Positions 36,311 to 49,350 of a stretch of 64,000 nucleotides of DNA are shown here, in pieces. Each line of letters starts with the position of its first letter. Positions within the stretch are counted from its first letter, which is position 1. The stretch lies in assembly GCA_018398575.1 (NCBI GenBank), contig JAGTXZ010000014.1, positions 806,001-870,000 of the forward strand, read 5' to 3'. The notes under the pieces are model-generated. The model did not search any database. It had not been told where the DNA came from and worked only from the letters and a program-made list of their open reading frames with translations. The position numbers and the translations under genes were made by a program. Origin of the DNA: Ampelomyces quisqualis (lineage: Eukaryota; Ascomycota; Dothideomycetes; Pleosporales; Phaeosphaeriaceae).

Positions 36311-37330
36311 AAACGTATATATAGCAAGAGGCAAAGAGTAGCTAGCTAGTAAGGCTATTATATGCTCTATTAGTACTAATAGTTTAAGAGTAAGCAGCAC
36401 GTAGATACGTTTAATATATAGTAGTTTATTAATAGTCTTTGTTACTATTTAGCTTCTGTTGTATTTGCACATTAAGGTAAGTTAGAATAGTAGTTTCTAG
36501 TAGACAACTATCTTATACTGTGCTAGAGAAAGAATATAAATTAGATCTGCAGGCATTTTAAAACTAGAAAAGATTAAATATACTAGCTGCTTAGAACATT
36601 AGTTAACACTATATATAAATTATACTTATTATTTCTTACTATTAAGTAATTGCCTACGCCTGTTACTAGTCTTACCTATAGTATATATAGTACACTATTC
36701 TACCTGCTTCTATCTGTACTAAGCCTAGCTACCTTAGTACAGGTTATATATTAGGCTGCTAGAGCTACTAGTCTATTTTTTTTATACTTTTAAACCTTGT
36801 ATGTGTCTACTTGCAGGTATACTTACCTTTTTAGGTATTTAGGTTCTACTGTATATATTCTAAACATGTAGTAACTTATTTATTCTAAGGTATTAATATT
36901 TTTTAGTATAAAGATTATTATTAATATTAATCTTTATTAAGCTGTGTTAGCTAGCCTAACTAATCTAGTTATTAATAAGTAAGCTCTAGTATAATAACGT
37001 AACAGTTGTTAGAGTAATAAAGAATATTAAAAGAAAGAAAAATATTAGTTATTGCGCCTACAACTGTTAGCATAGTTCTATACACAGGTTAGGTAACTGT
37101 TAGCTATAGTAGACTTTAGTAGACTACTATAGATAATAGACTATGCAGTACAGAATAGATACTGCTAGTAACTACCTTAATACTACGTAACTAATATTAA
37201 TACTGTTTTTATATACTTAGTTTCCTTACATCTAAACTATAGAGTTATGTATAAATAAATTAGTAATAAATTATATATACATACTATATAGCTTTTACAC
37301 TAAGACGTATACAGGACTTGTTAAATATAG
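36310..37330. other. Upstream region of Plavaka transposase, copy 1
   Basis: No clear coding family. Includes an inverted repeat AAAGATTA/TAATCTTT around 36910-36936 and pyrimidine-rich strings ending in AG (for example near 36815) that could be old intron ends. It may hold the promoter or 5' exons of the gene that follows. Confidence 0.4.
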
Positions 37331-40330
37331 TACTTAATGCTAGACGCGTTGCTACCTGCTACTTAATAATACACTAGTTATAACCTCTAACACTATAATA
37401 TAATAGTACAGCCTTAATAGCTGTAACGCAATAGATACTACTCTAGATAACGCAGTACTTACTTTATATAGCAACACCTTATGTAAACATAACTATACTC
37501 TAGCTAAATATAAGGTAATAGAGTAGATAGGCCTAATGTTAGCGTCTACACAAGGATAGAACAAGCTGTTTAAGACAGTAAGTAGACAGCACGCTAGCGA
37601 ACCCTTTAGTTTAGAAATAGCAGACGCAAAGTAGTAGGCTATACGCAGCTAAATAGTGCACGCGTGCTAATACTAATAGAAATAATATAGTAAAGCCCTT
37701 TAGTTTACTTTTTACACTAGCGTTTGTATTGTAGCTGCAAAGGATAAAATATACATTAAGTAACGTTAATAGCCTCTTTACTAATATATAGCTATACAAG
37801 CTATATTTATAGCTGCAGTTCTAATTAGAGCGCTAATAGTAACAGGCTATATTAAATATTTAATCTAGGCTATAAGACAACGTATAGATACATAAGGACG
37901 TTGCGATTACATCTAGGTTATTAAACCTCTAACCTAACTAACATATATTTATATACTAGAATATTATGTTATAGATTACTTTTATACTTAGTTATTACCT
38001 ATTTGCTAACAAGATAGTTTACGCACCTAGCTGTTTATTTACAGGTACGCCTAACAATTCTATAAGAGTGTATTACAAACTATACTTAGGAGATTAGTAG
38101 TAGTTAATATAATAGCGCTTACTAGATAGTGCAACTCTTATACTAGTTATACTAGTAGTAGACAAAACATAGTTATCTATAATATCTAGTAATATAGCAG
38201 CATAGCTAATATATATTACTATTAGGAATCTTAACTATAAGGCATAACAATATAGAACAATACCTAGAACACTACTAGCTAGATTTATTTTAATAGCTAA
38301 GCTCTTAGACTCTATTCTAAAGAGTAAAGTGTATTATTACTATATAGGTAAACTGTTATTGCGTAAGTACTAACTATAGCGTTAATAATAGAGGGTTACT
38401 GTAGAGAATAGAAGCTAACTAGTAACTATAGCACTTAAAGAGGCTGCTAAATATAGTATACAACTAGAGTGTGCTAACTAACAGACGTAACAGTGTTACC
38501 TAACTATTTGTGCAATTTTAGCTAACTATAAAGAGTAAGTGCTACTAATAGGTGTAAAGAAAAACAGACACTATACTTAATGCATAGTACTACTAGATAA
38601 ATAAGAAAACTTGTGTAATAAATATCTATAGTAAACAGAAGAGTATATACGCCTGTAACAGAGTTGTTATCTTAATAAAGGATATAAGAATTATGTTTAT
38701 CTAGTAAAGTACTTTGGCTAGAATTACTACAACTTTAATATATATAAGTTGTTAGCTATAGATATATTATATCTACTACTTAAGGGGTTAGTTATAAAGA
38801 TATTAGAGTTTATAGAAGACATGCTAATAGATATATACTCTAGACAAAAGAAGAGCTGAAATAGTGCTGCAGTTCTAGTAGCAGAAGATAATAGCTATGC
38901 CTAGTTAAATAAAAGGTTCTGCTAAGTTAAGTATAACACTAGACTAAAACAGTTTAATAACAAGAGGGCTTTTATAGAAGTGTTATAGTAGACTAGCGCA
39001 GAATAAAAAGCAGTAATTTGCTAATTTGTAGTAGTAGTGTCTTTTCTACTAGCAACTAAGGCACTATACGCGTTACATTTTATCTAGGCTGCGCATAATC
39101 TACTAGTACTATTACAATATAAGAGTTATAATAAAAACACGTTAGGGTATATATTGTTAGCTATTAAATAAATAGATGTTCTAAAAGAAGAGTTTTAACC
39201 TTTTAGACAGACACAAAAAGAAGAAAAGGATTTTAACTACCTTAAATAGCACGCGCTAACCTATATTATTAATAATATCTGTATATATAGAGCCCTTAAT
39301 AGTATATACACTAAAATAAATAGTAAGGCCTACTATATTACAATAGTAAAACAATTCTACCTAATAATAAACAAGAGAGATTTTCTTACGCAAATCTGCC
39401 TCTATAACTCTAGATAGCTTGCGCTTATAGCGTTTAAACATAAGATAGTTATAGACTAAAGTTAATAGTGCACTACTACTAACTAGCGTAAGCACACTTT
39501 TACTACAAGCGTGTTAATAGTAATACTATTTAGATAACTTAAATAGTCTATACTAGGTATGTTACTAAATTCTATTATACTGCCTCTTAGTAAGGTTACT
39601 ATATATATTATGTTGCTAGACTTTATATATGCTGCTGCAGTATTTGTCTAACACTACTATTAGAAGGTAACTAGCTACCTTGTTACCCTATATAACAAAG
39701 ATAGACAGAACTCTAACTCTTACTAGGTAAATAGAATAAATGTAAAAATACACTTCTCTATAAGATGCTTAAGGCTATTAGGTAAACGCTATAATAACCT
39801 TAAATATTGCAAAGAAGATATAGTGCAATACGTACCTAACTAGTATAAGACTAAAAAATAGCGCAAAGATTACGTGTAGGTGTAAGAGTTTAAATATAAA
39901 GACTATACGTAACTGTCTTAGACTATTGCAAATAGTAGAGCTGCAGCTTAGGTACACCTAATACTTATATTTATTAACAACAAATACTAAGACAAGAATA
40001 GAAAGAAATATAAGTATACAAGTGCCTTTTGTAAGGTTATAGCGTTTAATAATAACAGTTAAATTAATTATATAACAGAAATGCTAAGCGTACGCTACTA
40101 TACATATAGTACAAAGACTAAGTAATATACACTATAAGTATTTAAGGTATATAACATAATAACTATTATTTACTCTATACACCTAGTACTAAAGAATCTA
40201 CCTACACTTAATAATAAGGTCTTTGTTTTATACTATATAAACAATTACATTAATTAGGATAAATATAATAGACTATATTCTTTTACGTTTAATTCAGACT
40301 AGATACGTATAGTGTAGAATTATAAATAGA
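37330..40330 (+). pseudogene. Degenerate Plavaka-family transposase, copy 1
   Basis: Read through TAG/TAA, the plus strand gives landmarks of fungal Plavaka transposases in order: VVDKT, stop, LS at 38155-38178 (family D-T-LS); IYITIRNLNYKA near 38210 and IPRTLLARFILIAKLLD (family V-ITIGNL, R-K-S--A---LA-LP--K--); a Cys segment near 38575 whose first Cys is Tyr; LNKRFCQVKYNTRLKQF near 38910 (family LD-RF---P---GL--F); ALHFIQAAHNLLVLLQYKSY near 39065; HALTYIINNI near 39255; and a C-terminal YYINNYIN near 40230 (family F-VNPY-). Length, about 1,000 codons, fits. It would mobilise a large DNA transposon. Terminal inverted repeats were not identified. Confidence 0.8.
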
Positions 40331-41400
40331 AGTAAATGTAGCAAGACAGCTAGTATATAGTATTAGACATAGTAAATAGAATTGTATATCTAACAATAGC
40401 CTTACTATTGCTTTAATATACCTAATAGAACGTAAACCTGCTAACATAACAAGCGCTATAATATAGAACTATAGCGTAAGGCTGCTAACACAACCTCCTT
40501 ACTACACACTATATACTACTACAAACGCGTAATACTAGTAACTCTTATCTATATACGCAAGTATTACAAAGATATTATAATAGTTACCTAGAATTACTAG
40601 TTAGTGCAGACAAGAGGATAGCACTACTGCAGTAACACTAAATATAATTATTAAAAGATAGTATATGTAATATAATATAACTAATAGCAGAAGAATACAA
40701 CTTAATATACTCTAATATAAAACAAGAGATAAGGAGGTAGAAGATGCTAGGCTGTTCTCTACAGACAACTATAGTAAAAGAATACTTATAGTAAGTTACA
40801 AGAGCAATTGCATTACAATAGAATAGACTACTATAGAACATAGCTAACAGTTGCCTTATCTAGACAATTATATACTTTGCTATCTAATGTAACTATAACG
40901 CAGCCTAATAGATACGCTTGTAACAGAATAAAACTAAACTAAATAACAATTAGAAGCAAGCTTTGCTAGATAGAAACCTATATAGAAAGATAATAGAAAT
41001 AGTTAATAAAGAGTTAAGTATAACACAAATTACACCTAATATAATAACTATATTAGTATTAAACGCAACTAGAAACAAGTATACTCTTATTAGGATAAAC
41101 TAGCTGTTATATATATACTATAACCTGCTAGCAATAGATAAGTATATTAATAACTTTAATTATAATTTGTTTATGCAGACATTAGAGTATAAATTAGGCT
41201 TCAAAAGTAAATGTAATAGCATATATTACTATATAAAGAAGGAAGATAGATAGGCGTAAATATAGATATCTATAAAGGCACACTAGTACAGCGTATTACA
41301 AGAGATAGTTATATTAAAGATATACTAGGTGTTATTTACAATTAAACTACAAACATAACTAGTATAGTAGTATACTAGATCTGTACTAATAACTTACTAG
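40331..41400 (+). pseudogene. Unassigned helical reading frame downstream of Plavaka transposase, copy 1
   Basis: The plus strand continues readable after the Plavaka C-terminus as a helical sequence rich in Leu, Arg/Gln and Asn (for example LLVSADKRIALL near 40600, NLYRKIIEIVNKELSITQIT near 40975, ILVLNATRNKYTLIRINQLL near 41055). It could be an accessory gene of the same transposon or a C-terminal extension or second exon. I recognise no family. Copy 2 counterpart: 60290-61360. The minus-strand open stretch at 40638-40841 is the complement. Confidence 0.45.
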
Positions 41401-41424
41401 GTAAATAGTTTTCTGCGTATAGAG

Positions 41425-41805
41425 CTACTAGATCGCCTATATTGCGCATATAACTATTTATACTAATAGTAGACAACTATTATATACGCTAATATTTAGT
41501 AGAAATAATAAGAAGATAAAAGGGTACCTAATTGCCTGTATTGCGCGCACTACTATTTGTGCTAATAGTAGATAACTATTGTGTACGCTAATATTTAGTT
41601 AAGAATAGAAGAGCACCTAATTACTTGTATTGCGTATACAACTATTTTTGCTAATAGTAGACAACTATTGTGTACGCTAGTACGCAGTTAAGGATAAAAG
41701 AGGGCCTAATTACTTGTATTGCGCGCACAACTATTTATACTAATAGTAGATAACTATTATATACGCTAGCACATAGTTAAGGATAAAGAGCTATCTAATT
41801 AAATA
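41425..41805. repeat. Tandem array TR4, about 81-107-bp units, four units, copy 1
   Basis: CTAATAGTAGA-AACTATT recurs near 41465, 41572, 41653 and 41741, each followed by TACGCTA and preceded by a TGCGCGCA- or TGCGTATA-type block. It may be subterminal repeats of the Plavaka element. Confidence 0.85.
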
Positions 41806-41954
41806 GCCTAACTACTACACTCTAGTAGAATTTAAGGCAATATTAGACTGTATATATTACAAAAACTCTACTTATACCTATAAAGTAAAAACTCTGTTGC
41901 GCTACATATATTGCTTACTTCTACTACTCTTACTAATAGTTTTCTAACATTTAA

Positions 41955-41972
41955 AGAGCAAGCGCTTGCTCT
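41955..41972. promoter_or_regulatory. Perfect 18-bp palindrome, copy 1
   Basis: AGAGCAAGCGCTTGCTCT is self-complementary and lies 48 bases before an ATG. It is identical in copy 2 (61912-61929). It could be a dimeric factor site, but no function is shown. Confidence 0.6.
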
Positions 41973-42020
41973 GTATACTCTATACTAAGTAGCAAATTTA
42001 AGTAATGTTAGCAGTATACT

Positions 42021-42533
42021 ATGTCTCTATCTAAACAAGCGCTAAAATAAGCGCTAATAGATAATAGTATAAAGGTTAGCCTTCTAGAGGATATAACCTT
42101 AGAACTAACATACTAAAAACTAAGACACTACAGAGACTAAAAACTGTCTAGACTCTAACGCTACTATCTTTAAGCCTTAACTCTAGGGTTAAAACAGACG
42201 TATAACTAACTGCTACACTAGCCTAACTAAAAAGTTACCTAATAAGATAGCCTAGAAATTAAATACTATATACTTCTAGATCTATAGCCTTACTTACTTG
42301 TTAACAAGAGAAAACTAGATGCAGTAGTAGTATAAGCACAATAAGCTAACACAAACTAAAAACTTATAGAACTAATATATAGAAAATGTTAGCAGTTAAA
42401 AGAAAACTACTATTAGACTTAAGGCTGTTATATTATAGGAAGATACCTTACTGTGCATAAATAAGTAGTTCTAACTGTTATAGAGTTGCAACTCTTCTTA
42501 TCTAGTGCAAACCTATTTAGGTTACTACTATAG
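42021..42533 (+). pseudogene. 5' part of unassigned helical reading frame, interrupted by G-C, copy 1
   Basis: ATG at 42021 opens MSLSKQALK, followed by a helical frame with TAG/TAA stops to the G-C insertion at 42534. Copy 2 carries the uninterrupted continuation (61978 to about 63290). No family was recognised. Confidence 0.5.
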
Positions 42534-42832
42534 TGTAACAACGCAGGTAGGTACAGCTATTAAGATTAAATTGGATACGTATTAGAGGTATATAAGAGTG
42601 CGTGTTGTATCAGAGATTCTAGATTGGCTATACACCTATAGGTCTTGTACAGAAGAACAAGAGAAACTTGTTCTCTATCTATACTATAGGCTTATATTTA
42701 TAGTAGGCGTAGCAGCTAAGTTAGAGCGCTGTTAGAGCGCTTTTGGTCCTAATCTACTAGCTCTCTACATAATCTGTTACTAAGCCTTTATAAGGTATTA
42801 GATATAACATGTATTTGCATGTGCTTATTACA
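42534..42832 (-). repeat. 3' LTR of G-C
   Basis: 299 bp from TGTAACAACG to TGCTTATTACA; the flanking 5 bp on the left are TATAG. The other LTR is missing so a target duplication cannot be confirmed. Confidence 0.92.
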
Positions 42833-43204
42833 TTACCCTTCTACTTAAAATTAATAGTCTCTATTAATTAGGTCTCTATTAGTGTTATTTTAGATACCTC
42901 TCTAAATTGTTATAAACTCTTATTTACCTTAAGTTTATTTTAGAATAATATAATATAGCTGTTTGTTGTTGTTTTAATTAGCGCGCTAGCGCGTTTAACA
43001 TTTCTAACTTTACCTTAAGCTTTTTAAGCATATATATAAGGCTGGCCCTCTAGTATACTACTTTTCTATACTCTCCTTCTATACGTTTGTATACCTACAG
43101 CTATCTAACTACTCTCCTAATTTAATTGTTAGCTAATTGTTTCTGCAAATATACACAATACCTATTTCTGTCTCTTCTAGAGCTTATTTCCTAGCCTATT
43201 AGGT

Positions 43205-43862
43205 TATTTGCCTATAGGCTGCAAGGGCTTTTGCCTACAGCTATTTTAATATTAAGTTTAGATTCTATTTAGACGTGTCTAAGAAGTATACTTATTATAC
43301 ACTCTTAAATAAGAAGTGTTGCCTAGTTCCTTTATATACAGGCTAGAAGTATAATAGCTTTTCTAAGGCCCTTAACTGCAGGTTTGCTGCCTTAGGTAGA
43401 GACAAGTCTAATAAGGTAGTGTTAGAGTAAAAGGCTGCTATTAAGAAGGCAGCGTTTTAGTTAGCTGCTGTTGTGCAAGTAGGCACTGCACAGGTAGCTA
43501 ATATAAATAACGCTAACTTGTTAGTTAGCGCTTATTACTAGAGAGAGAAGCTGGCTAGAGAGGTTAGAGCAATAGCTAAGAAGGTTAGGTTGCTTAGGAA
43601 GAGTATAGCTAGGTTAACTAGTGTAGTTACTTAGCTAGTAGATATTATAATAGTATTAAGAGCTAATTGGTTAGCAGAGTAGAAGGTAGTAGCGCAGAAG
43701 GCTAGTACTTACAGTAAGTAGAGCTAGAATAGAAGACAACTAGGTAGTACGTTAGTGTCTGTACCTAGGGATTTAGACAGTTAAGAATATCCTACTAGTA
43801 GTAGCAATAGTCTACTGTTAGATCTAATAGAAGAGTAAGACTCCTATTGTTAATAGCTGTTA
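43205..43862 (+). pseudogene. Antisense accessory reading frame of G-C
   Basis: Same version as in G-A. The first Cys codon of the CX2CX6C motif region reads KKYTYYTLLNKKC, both early Cys having become Tyr (TGT/TGC to TAT/TAC). The following NANLLVSAYYQREK and coiled-coil segments are kept, as is the acidic LLLDLIEE end. This copy helps separate RIP changes from true version differences. Confidence 0.6.
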
Positions 43863-43929
43863 CCTACTAGTATAGTATTTGCAATATTAAGTTTAATTTT
43901 CCTAATATAATTATCTTGTAATACTATAA

Positions 43930-45900
43930 GATCTTTAACTTCTTTTTTCTATACTGTAATTTACTTGGCTAACGCTTATAGAAGTTCTAGCTGTTTTAGA
44001 TAGCGTTTATAGAACGCTTGCAATATATATAAGGCGCCTATAAAGTTTAAGGTATTATACTAGGTAAGGTTAGGATTATAGCCTACCTATTTTACATAAT
44101 ACTTTAGGATAGAGCAGTATAGCTTGCTAGCTAGGATCTCTTTAACTTTCTATTCTTTAACGCCTTAAATTAGGATGCTAGATAGGTTTAGGCTTAGCTA
44201 ACTAGGCAAGGGGTTGTTAGAGTTCTTACAGAGAACGTCTAAAGTAAACACGTTATAGATCTTAGAACCTTTAAGTAGCTTTAGTTAAAATAAATAGCTA
44301 ACTTATTCTAGAACTTTAAAGAGGCCTTTCTATAATTTAGCAAGTTTACGACTTAGGCAGGTAACAGATAGGTTTTAAGTTAAGAGGTAAACCTTGTTAC
44401 CTACTACCTTATTAACAGGTTAACAATATTTGTTTACTTTAGTAGCTATCTGTTACTGCGCCTTTTTTATATTATCTTTAGCTGTGCGCTAAGCTGCATA
44501 CATACAGGTAGCTAAGCTTAAGGCATCTTTAACGTTTATATCTTTGTGTTTTAAAGGAGATAGTGCCTAATTCTAGCTCTATTATAGTTTAGATCTAAAC
44601 AGAAGCTAGTACAGCGCTATACTAATTGCAGAGTGTAGTAGCGTAGCTTAGGCTTAATTAATTATTAGCAAGAGGTTACTTTAGTTGTCCTAGTAATAGG
44701 ATATAAAGAGCCTTAATTATTAATTAATATACTTGTTTATAATCTTAGTTTGTCTATTAGTTTATTTATAGTAGGCTGTAAAAAGCTTAATTTGCACGCC
44801 TAGGATCTTGCAGAACTTAGACTAGAATTAGGATATAAACTAGAGGCTGCAGTTAGACACTATACTTTTAGGTGTGTAGCTAAATTAGTATACCTATTAG
44901 ATAAACAAGTAAGCTATTCCTTAAGCGTTAATTATTTTATAGCAAGGAATAGAAATAGCTTACTTTAATAGGCAATTAATAATAACTATAATTTAATTAT
45001 AGCTATGCTAATTAGTTAGAAAGGTCTTAAAATCTATACACAAATGCTGTATAGGCCTGTTAGGAATTAGTAATAGATAGAGGAAACCTTAGGATTAGAG
45101 CTGTCTTAGATAGAATCTTTAACAGAAAACGCAGTTTTGTATATAGTGTTTGCATATAGCCTCTATACCTTTCTAGTAGTATTACTAAGCTAGAAGCTAA
45201 TATATCTTTATAGCGCTTAGGTAGGCAGTAGATACCTAATTGTAAGCCTCTCTAATTAGTTAGGTGTACAAGGGGAAATCTCTAGGTACATAAAGGCATA
45301 AGTAATAAAGTAGTAGTCCTTCTTAGACACAATATAGCTATAGTAGCTTAAGACGCTCTCTCTTAAAGGAATAGCAATTCTCTGCTAGTAGGGCTTTAAT
45401 TAGTTCTAACAAGTTAAGGTTTAGAGGGGCACTAATAGATTAGACTAAAATAGCTAAAACATTAACTTTTAGCTAGTTACAGACGTAGTTCTAAGCTAGT
45501 TTAGAGTTAACTAGGGGGTTTAGGCGTTTAGGTCCTAGAAGTACACAGGATCTGTTGTCTTGTTAGGCAGCCTTAACCTTGCTAACGTCCTGTTCTCTTT
45601 AGCTTAGGATATTAGCTTACTTGTTAAGCTTGCTAGGCGTGTACTTAATGCAGAAATTAAAAGAAGTAATAATCTCTGCCTATTGTGCTTAACGTGCATT
45701 AAGAACCTTAGTAGTTATAAAGTATTCTAAGAAGTAGTAATCTAAATACACCTAGATTTAACTTTATATAGAGGTAAGTTTAGCTCTCTACTTCTTAAAC
45801 GCTTTTAGGATAGCAAAAAGTTCTTTGTTATATATTTCTTAATTAAGCTTAGCCCTAAATAGGGCGTAACTATAGAAGGCTACAGAATACTACTTGTTAT
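43930..45900 (-). pseudogene. C-terminal half of degenerate pol of G-C
   Basis: Chromodomain at about 43970-44170, integrase about 44670-45310, and the C-terminal part of RNase H up to the breakpoint. Read on the minus strand with TAG/TAA stops. The RT domain is absent. Confidence 0.82.
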
Positions 45901-46210
45901 TACGTTAGGAAAACACAACGTTAGCGACATCTGCAACATTAGCAACACTGTTAACACAACTATACTACTAGCTACTAGATAGTTCTTAACTATGCTCTAC
46001 TATACTAAGTAATAATAGTAATGCCTAGTATACTATTATTGGCAGCCTAGCTTATAGAACTCTTTTGCAAAATAGTTTATAGTTCTTATATTTAACATAG
46101 CTTTACACTATCTACACAACTGTATTGCTAGTTAGCAGCCTGTCCTTAACTATACCTAACTATAGTTTAAGTCTAAGGCAATCCCTTTAATAGCGCTATT
46201 ACTTAGTTTA
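45901..46210 (-). pseudogene. hAT transposase N-terminal fragment, copy 2
   Basis: Equivalent to 19113-19420. It lacks the catalytic DNASNN/HVINL region and the dimerisation domain, which lie beyond the breakpoint. Confidence 0.7.
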
Positions 46211-49200
46211 GGTTTTGCTGCAAATCTACACTATCTTTACACTTTAAATTAATTTTGCATTATGTCTACGTATATACTTCTTTTACAATACTTTTTGCAT
46301 TCTTATGCTTTTAGGACTAGGCTACGTATCTACCTAAGCGTTTTTTATCCTATAGCTTTGCACAGTAGTATACTATACTCTACAGTTCTACTGCTTAATT
46401 TACCTAATTTACACTAGCCTCTTAAGCTTTATAGGGATTTCCTTGTTATAATCTTACTTAATTTCTCCTCCTTCTGTTATTACACCTTGCAGACTACTGC
46501 GTAACAATATCTTTATATTCTGCTTCTTTAGAACTTTTGTCTCTAAATTACTTTCTAGGTTGTATAGAATAATACCCTTGTATATGTCTGCTAGCTAGCC
46601 TAGTTAATATACCCTAAACATAAATTAGTCTTAAGTACTTTATTTGTCTTAAGGCTCTACAATTATAACCTTATTTACCTTAATTAGTATAATAGCTTCT
46701 GCAAATACTATTAACACTACTAAAATAAATGTTAAGTCTAGGTCCCTCTATTTTACTAACATAGCGTCTATTTTAGACTTTAGTATTTTTCTCCTTAGCA
46801 GAAGAACTACATCTTTGCTAATTTTTTTTTAAAGCCTTATCTAGAGCACTAGTTACACACATAGTTTATATAAGCTAATAAGGATTTTAGCCTAAACGTT
46901 GCGTAGTACTGTTTAATTATCTGCTAGGCCCTTCTAATTAGAATTAGGTCTAGTTTTAACATAAGTTCTTTTAGCCTCTAGCTTAATTGCCTTGTACTTT
47001 GCACTATATATAAGTAGTAAGTTAAGGTTATTAGTAAATATTCCTTTATCTAGCTGCTAGAAGTGCTGTTAGATATGCGTTAATATAAACTACTTAATTT
47101 TCTTACTTCCTTTGCTTTTAAACAGCGCAGCCTTAAGCTAGGCTAGCATTACGAATATTGCAATACTCTATATCTTAGCGCAGTTAAATATGTATACACT
47201 CTTAGCTTTTACGCTATTTAGCTCTTCTTATTATAGTACTATCTTATATCTTATTATTGCGTTAGCTATAAGTAATTAGAAGTTATCTATTTAGTATAGC
47301 TAGTAGAACGTTAGAAAGTTGCCCTTAATACCTAAAATCTTCTAGCCCTATAGGTCTTACGTAACTAGAGTTTAATGTAGTATAAACCTTGCTGCAATCT
47401 TCTCTCCTAACGCTATAAGCGCTATGTACTTAGGAGAATTAAGTACGTTTTTAACTTCTTCTTATGCCTTAGATAAGCAGGTGTCCTAGCTCTTTGCTAT
47501 AACTAGGCCTAACATCTTTCTTATTTCTCTTATATCTACAATTTTCTTAATGCTTGTGTACACAGAGTTAGCAGTAGTAAACAGTTTAGAACTATCTATA
47601 TTATCCTTCTTGCCTATAAGATAGTACTAGTTTAAAAAGTTCTTATTATCTTGCAGTCTACTAAGCGCTAGAAAGATAAAAATAAGTATCTTATAGAAAC
47701 CCTTCTCTATTACTGTACCTAAGAGGGCCTAGGCCTTCTACTAATAACTATAGTTCTTAACTCAAATAGTCTTGTACAAGTTGCTTATAATAGTATTCTT
47801 AGATTTGTAGTTATAGAACTTGTTAAAGATAATATGTCTCTATATTACTACGTAGCTAGAAATATTAAAGGCGTCTATTATACTTACTTTGCTACCTCTT
47901 AATAATATTTTGCGTATAGTTATAAGTCTTATAATTTAGTATTTATTAAGTACGCGTTTTACTAATATTATGTAGCTATATATAATTATAAATTAGCTAG
48001 TAGATAGTACTAGATAGTACGCAGTTGCACTTAGGTAGACTTTTAGTATATAGTGTTCTTAGATATACTATAGAACTATCTCTACATACTTCTTACTATC
48101 TTTTGTAAATTTGCGTAGTAGGACGTTTTAGTTAAACGCTGCAAGGTACTGTTTAACTTGCAGATTAATTCTTATCTCTATTTCTTTATCTGCTATTAGT
48201 GCGCCTATGCCTTATAGAAGAGTATTATCTATAAAGTAGATATAGAGCGTAAAGAGGTCTTTTAGGTTATACTATTTAGATTTGTAGAGGCCTATAGTAA
48301 TAATTTTAGCCTTCTATACAGCTAGTGCACAGCTCTATCTACTTACTATAGATACTACTAACTATAGCTCTTCTAGCATTAAAGGGTTTTTTTTGCATAT
48401 ATATAGGAATGTCTATTAGTCTGTTATAGAGCACTATTCTTAACTATTGTCTTTAGCTCTATATTAACTAGTTTTATTCTTTAATTAGTTTTCTTACACT
48501 TTAGTCTAGTTCTTAAAGTGCGCATACTCTATAATTATTATAAGTACAGCTAATCTTATTTTCTCTATACCTATTATATTCCTAAATATACTACTATTAT
48601 CTAAAGATAGCTCTTTTTTATAAAGTATATAAGCTTCTATTAGTTAGTATACTGTAAATAGGACTATTAGTTCTTATAATAAATGTAGTATTATAAGTAT
48701 GTTATCCTTAAAGTCTTCTAGTAGAAATCTAAAGAAGTTAGCTACTTCCTACTATTTATTCTCTTAGTAGTGTTCTATTACTACTCTAATTTAAGCTTGC
48801 AGTTTATCTGCTATCCTGTCTTATATATTAGTTGCGTAGATTATAGTTATAGGCTCTCTATAGTACACTTACCTTGCGTTTAGTAGGGCTTAGAGCTATA
48901 GCCTTTCTTCTAACGCAAGTTGTTTTGCTAACTAGAGCTCTTTATTCTTATCCTTGTTACCTTTATTATACTCTTCTTATTCTTCTTTACTACTAGAGTA
49001 AGTATTTTCTTCTAGTAACTTCTATTATTTCTTTATAGTACTCTTGCGTTTCTGTTTAAGTATAGTAATTAGCATAGATGTTGCGTTGTTTTGTGTTTGC
49101 GTAGTATCTTTATCTCTGCTTCCTTCTACTTTCTTTATAGTACTATTATTCTGCTTCTTTAGGCACTTAATTTTAATAGTTAGGGTCTTAATACATATAT

Positions 49201-49350
49201 CTAGACTATTATTCTTCTTCTTCTTGCCCTTACTCTGTCTGTTAAAGCGTTTGCTACTATTTGCTTTAGGTTCTGTTAATAGTTTACAGGCTAGGTCTAC
49301 TAGCGCTTTTGTTATCTTTTATTATTTATAGTTATTATCTTTAGTATTAT
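46210..49350 (-). pseudogene. Long unassigned degenerate minus-strand reading frame(s), copy 2
   Basis: Counterpart of 19420-22560, with the same lysine-rich coiled coil near 49040-49330 and the same absence of recognisable family motifs. The plus-strand open stretch at 49044-49331 is its complement. Differences from copy 1 are transitions. Confidence 0.4.

Larger units (their letters stand above)
33275..42533. repeat. Segmental duplication copy 1, right part
   Basis: Matches 53133-62490, offset 19,858 at the left and 19,959 after the 101-bp array (one more unit in copy 2), then 19,957 at the right end. Ends at the G-C LTR, whereas copy 2 continues. Confidence 0.93.
42534..45900 (-). mobile_element. 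Family G gypsy element G-C, 3' half, truncated inside RNase H
   Basis: It starts with an LTR at 42534-42832 and continues with antisense frame, chromodomain and integrase, then stops abruptly at 45900 in RNase H (equivalent to about 29545 of G-B), where sequence switches to the mid-hAT start of copy 2. The missing 5' half (RT, gag, 5' LTR) is not found downstream. Its antisense frame is of the G-A version. Confidence 0.93.

Noticed and set aside
37611..37799. Minus-strand open frames at 37611-37799 and 40638-40841
   Set aside because: Shadows of the Plavaka transposase and the following plus-strand frame; not conserved as open in copy 2.
19113..42533. A single giant Starship-type element with a tyrosine-recombinase captain
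   Set aside because: No tyrosine-recombinase motif was recognised, and copy boundaries fall inside the hAT gene and a retrotransposon; segmental duplication fits better.
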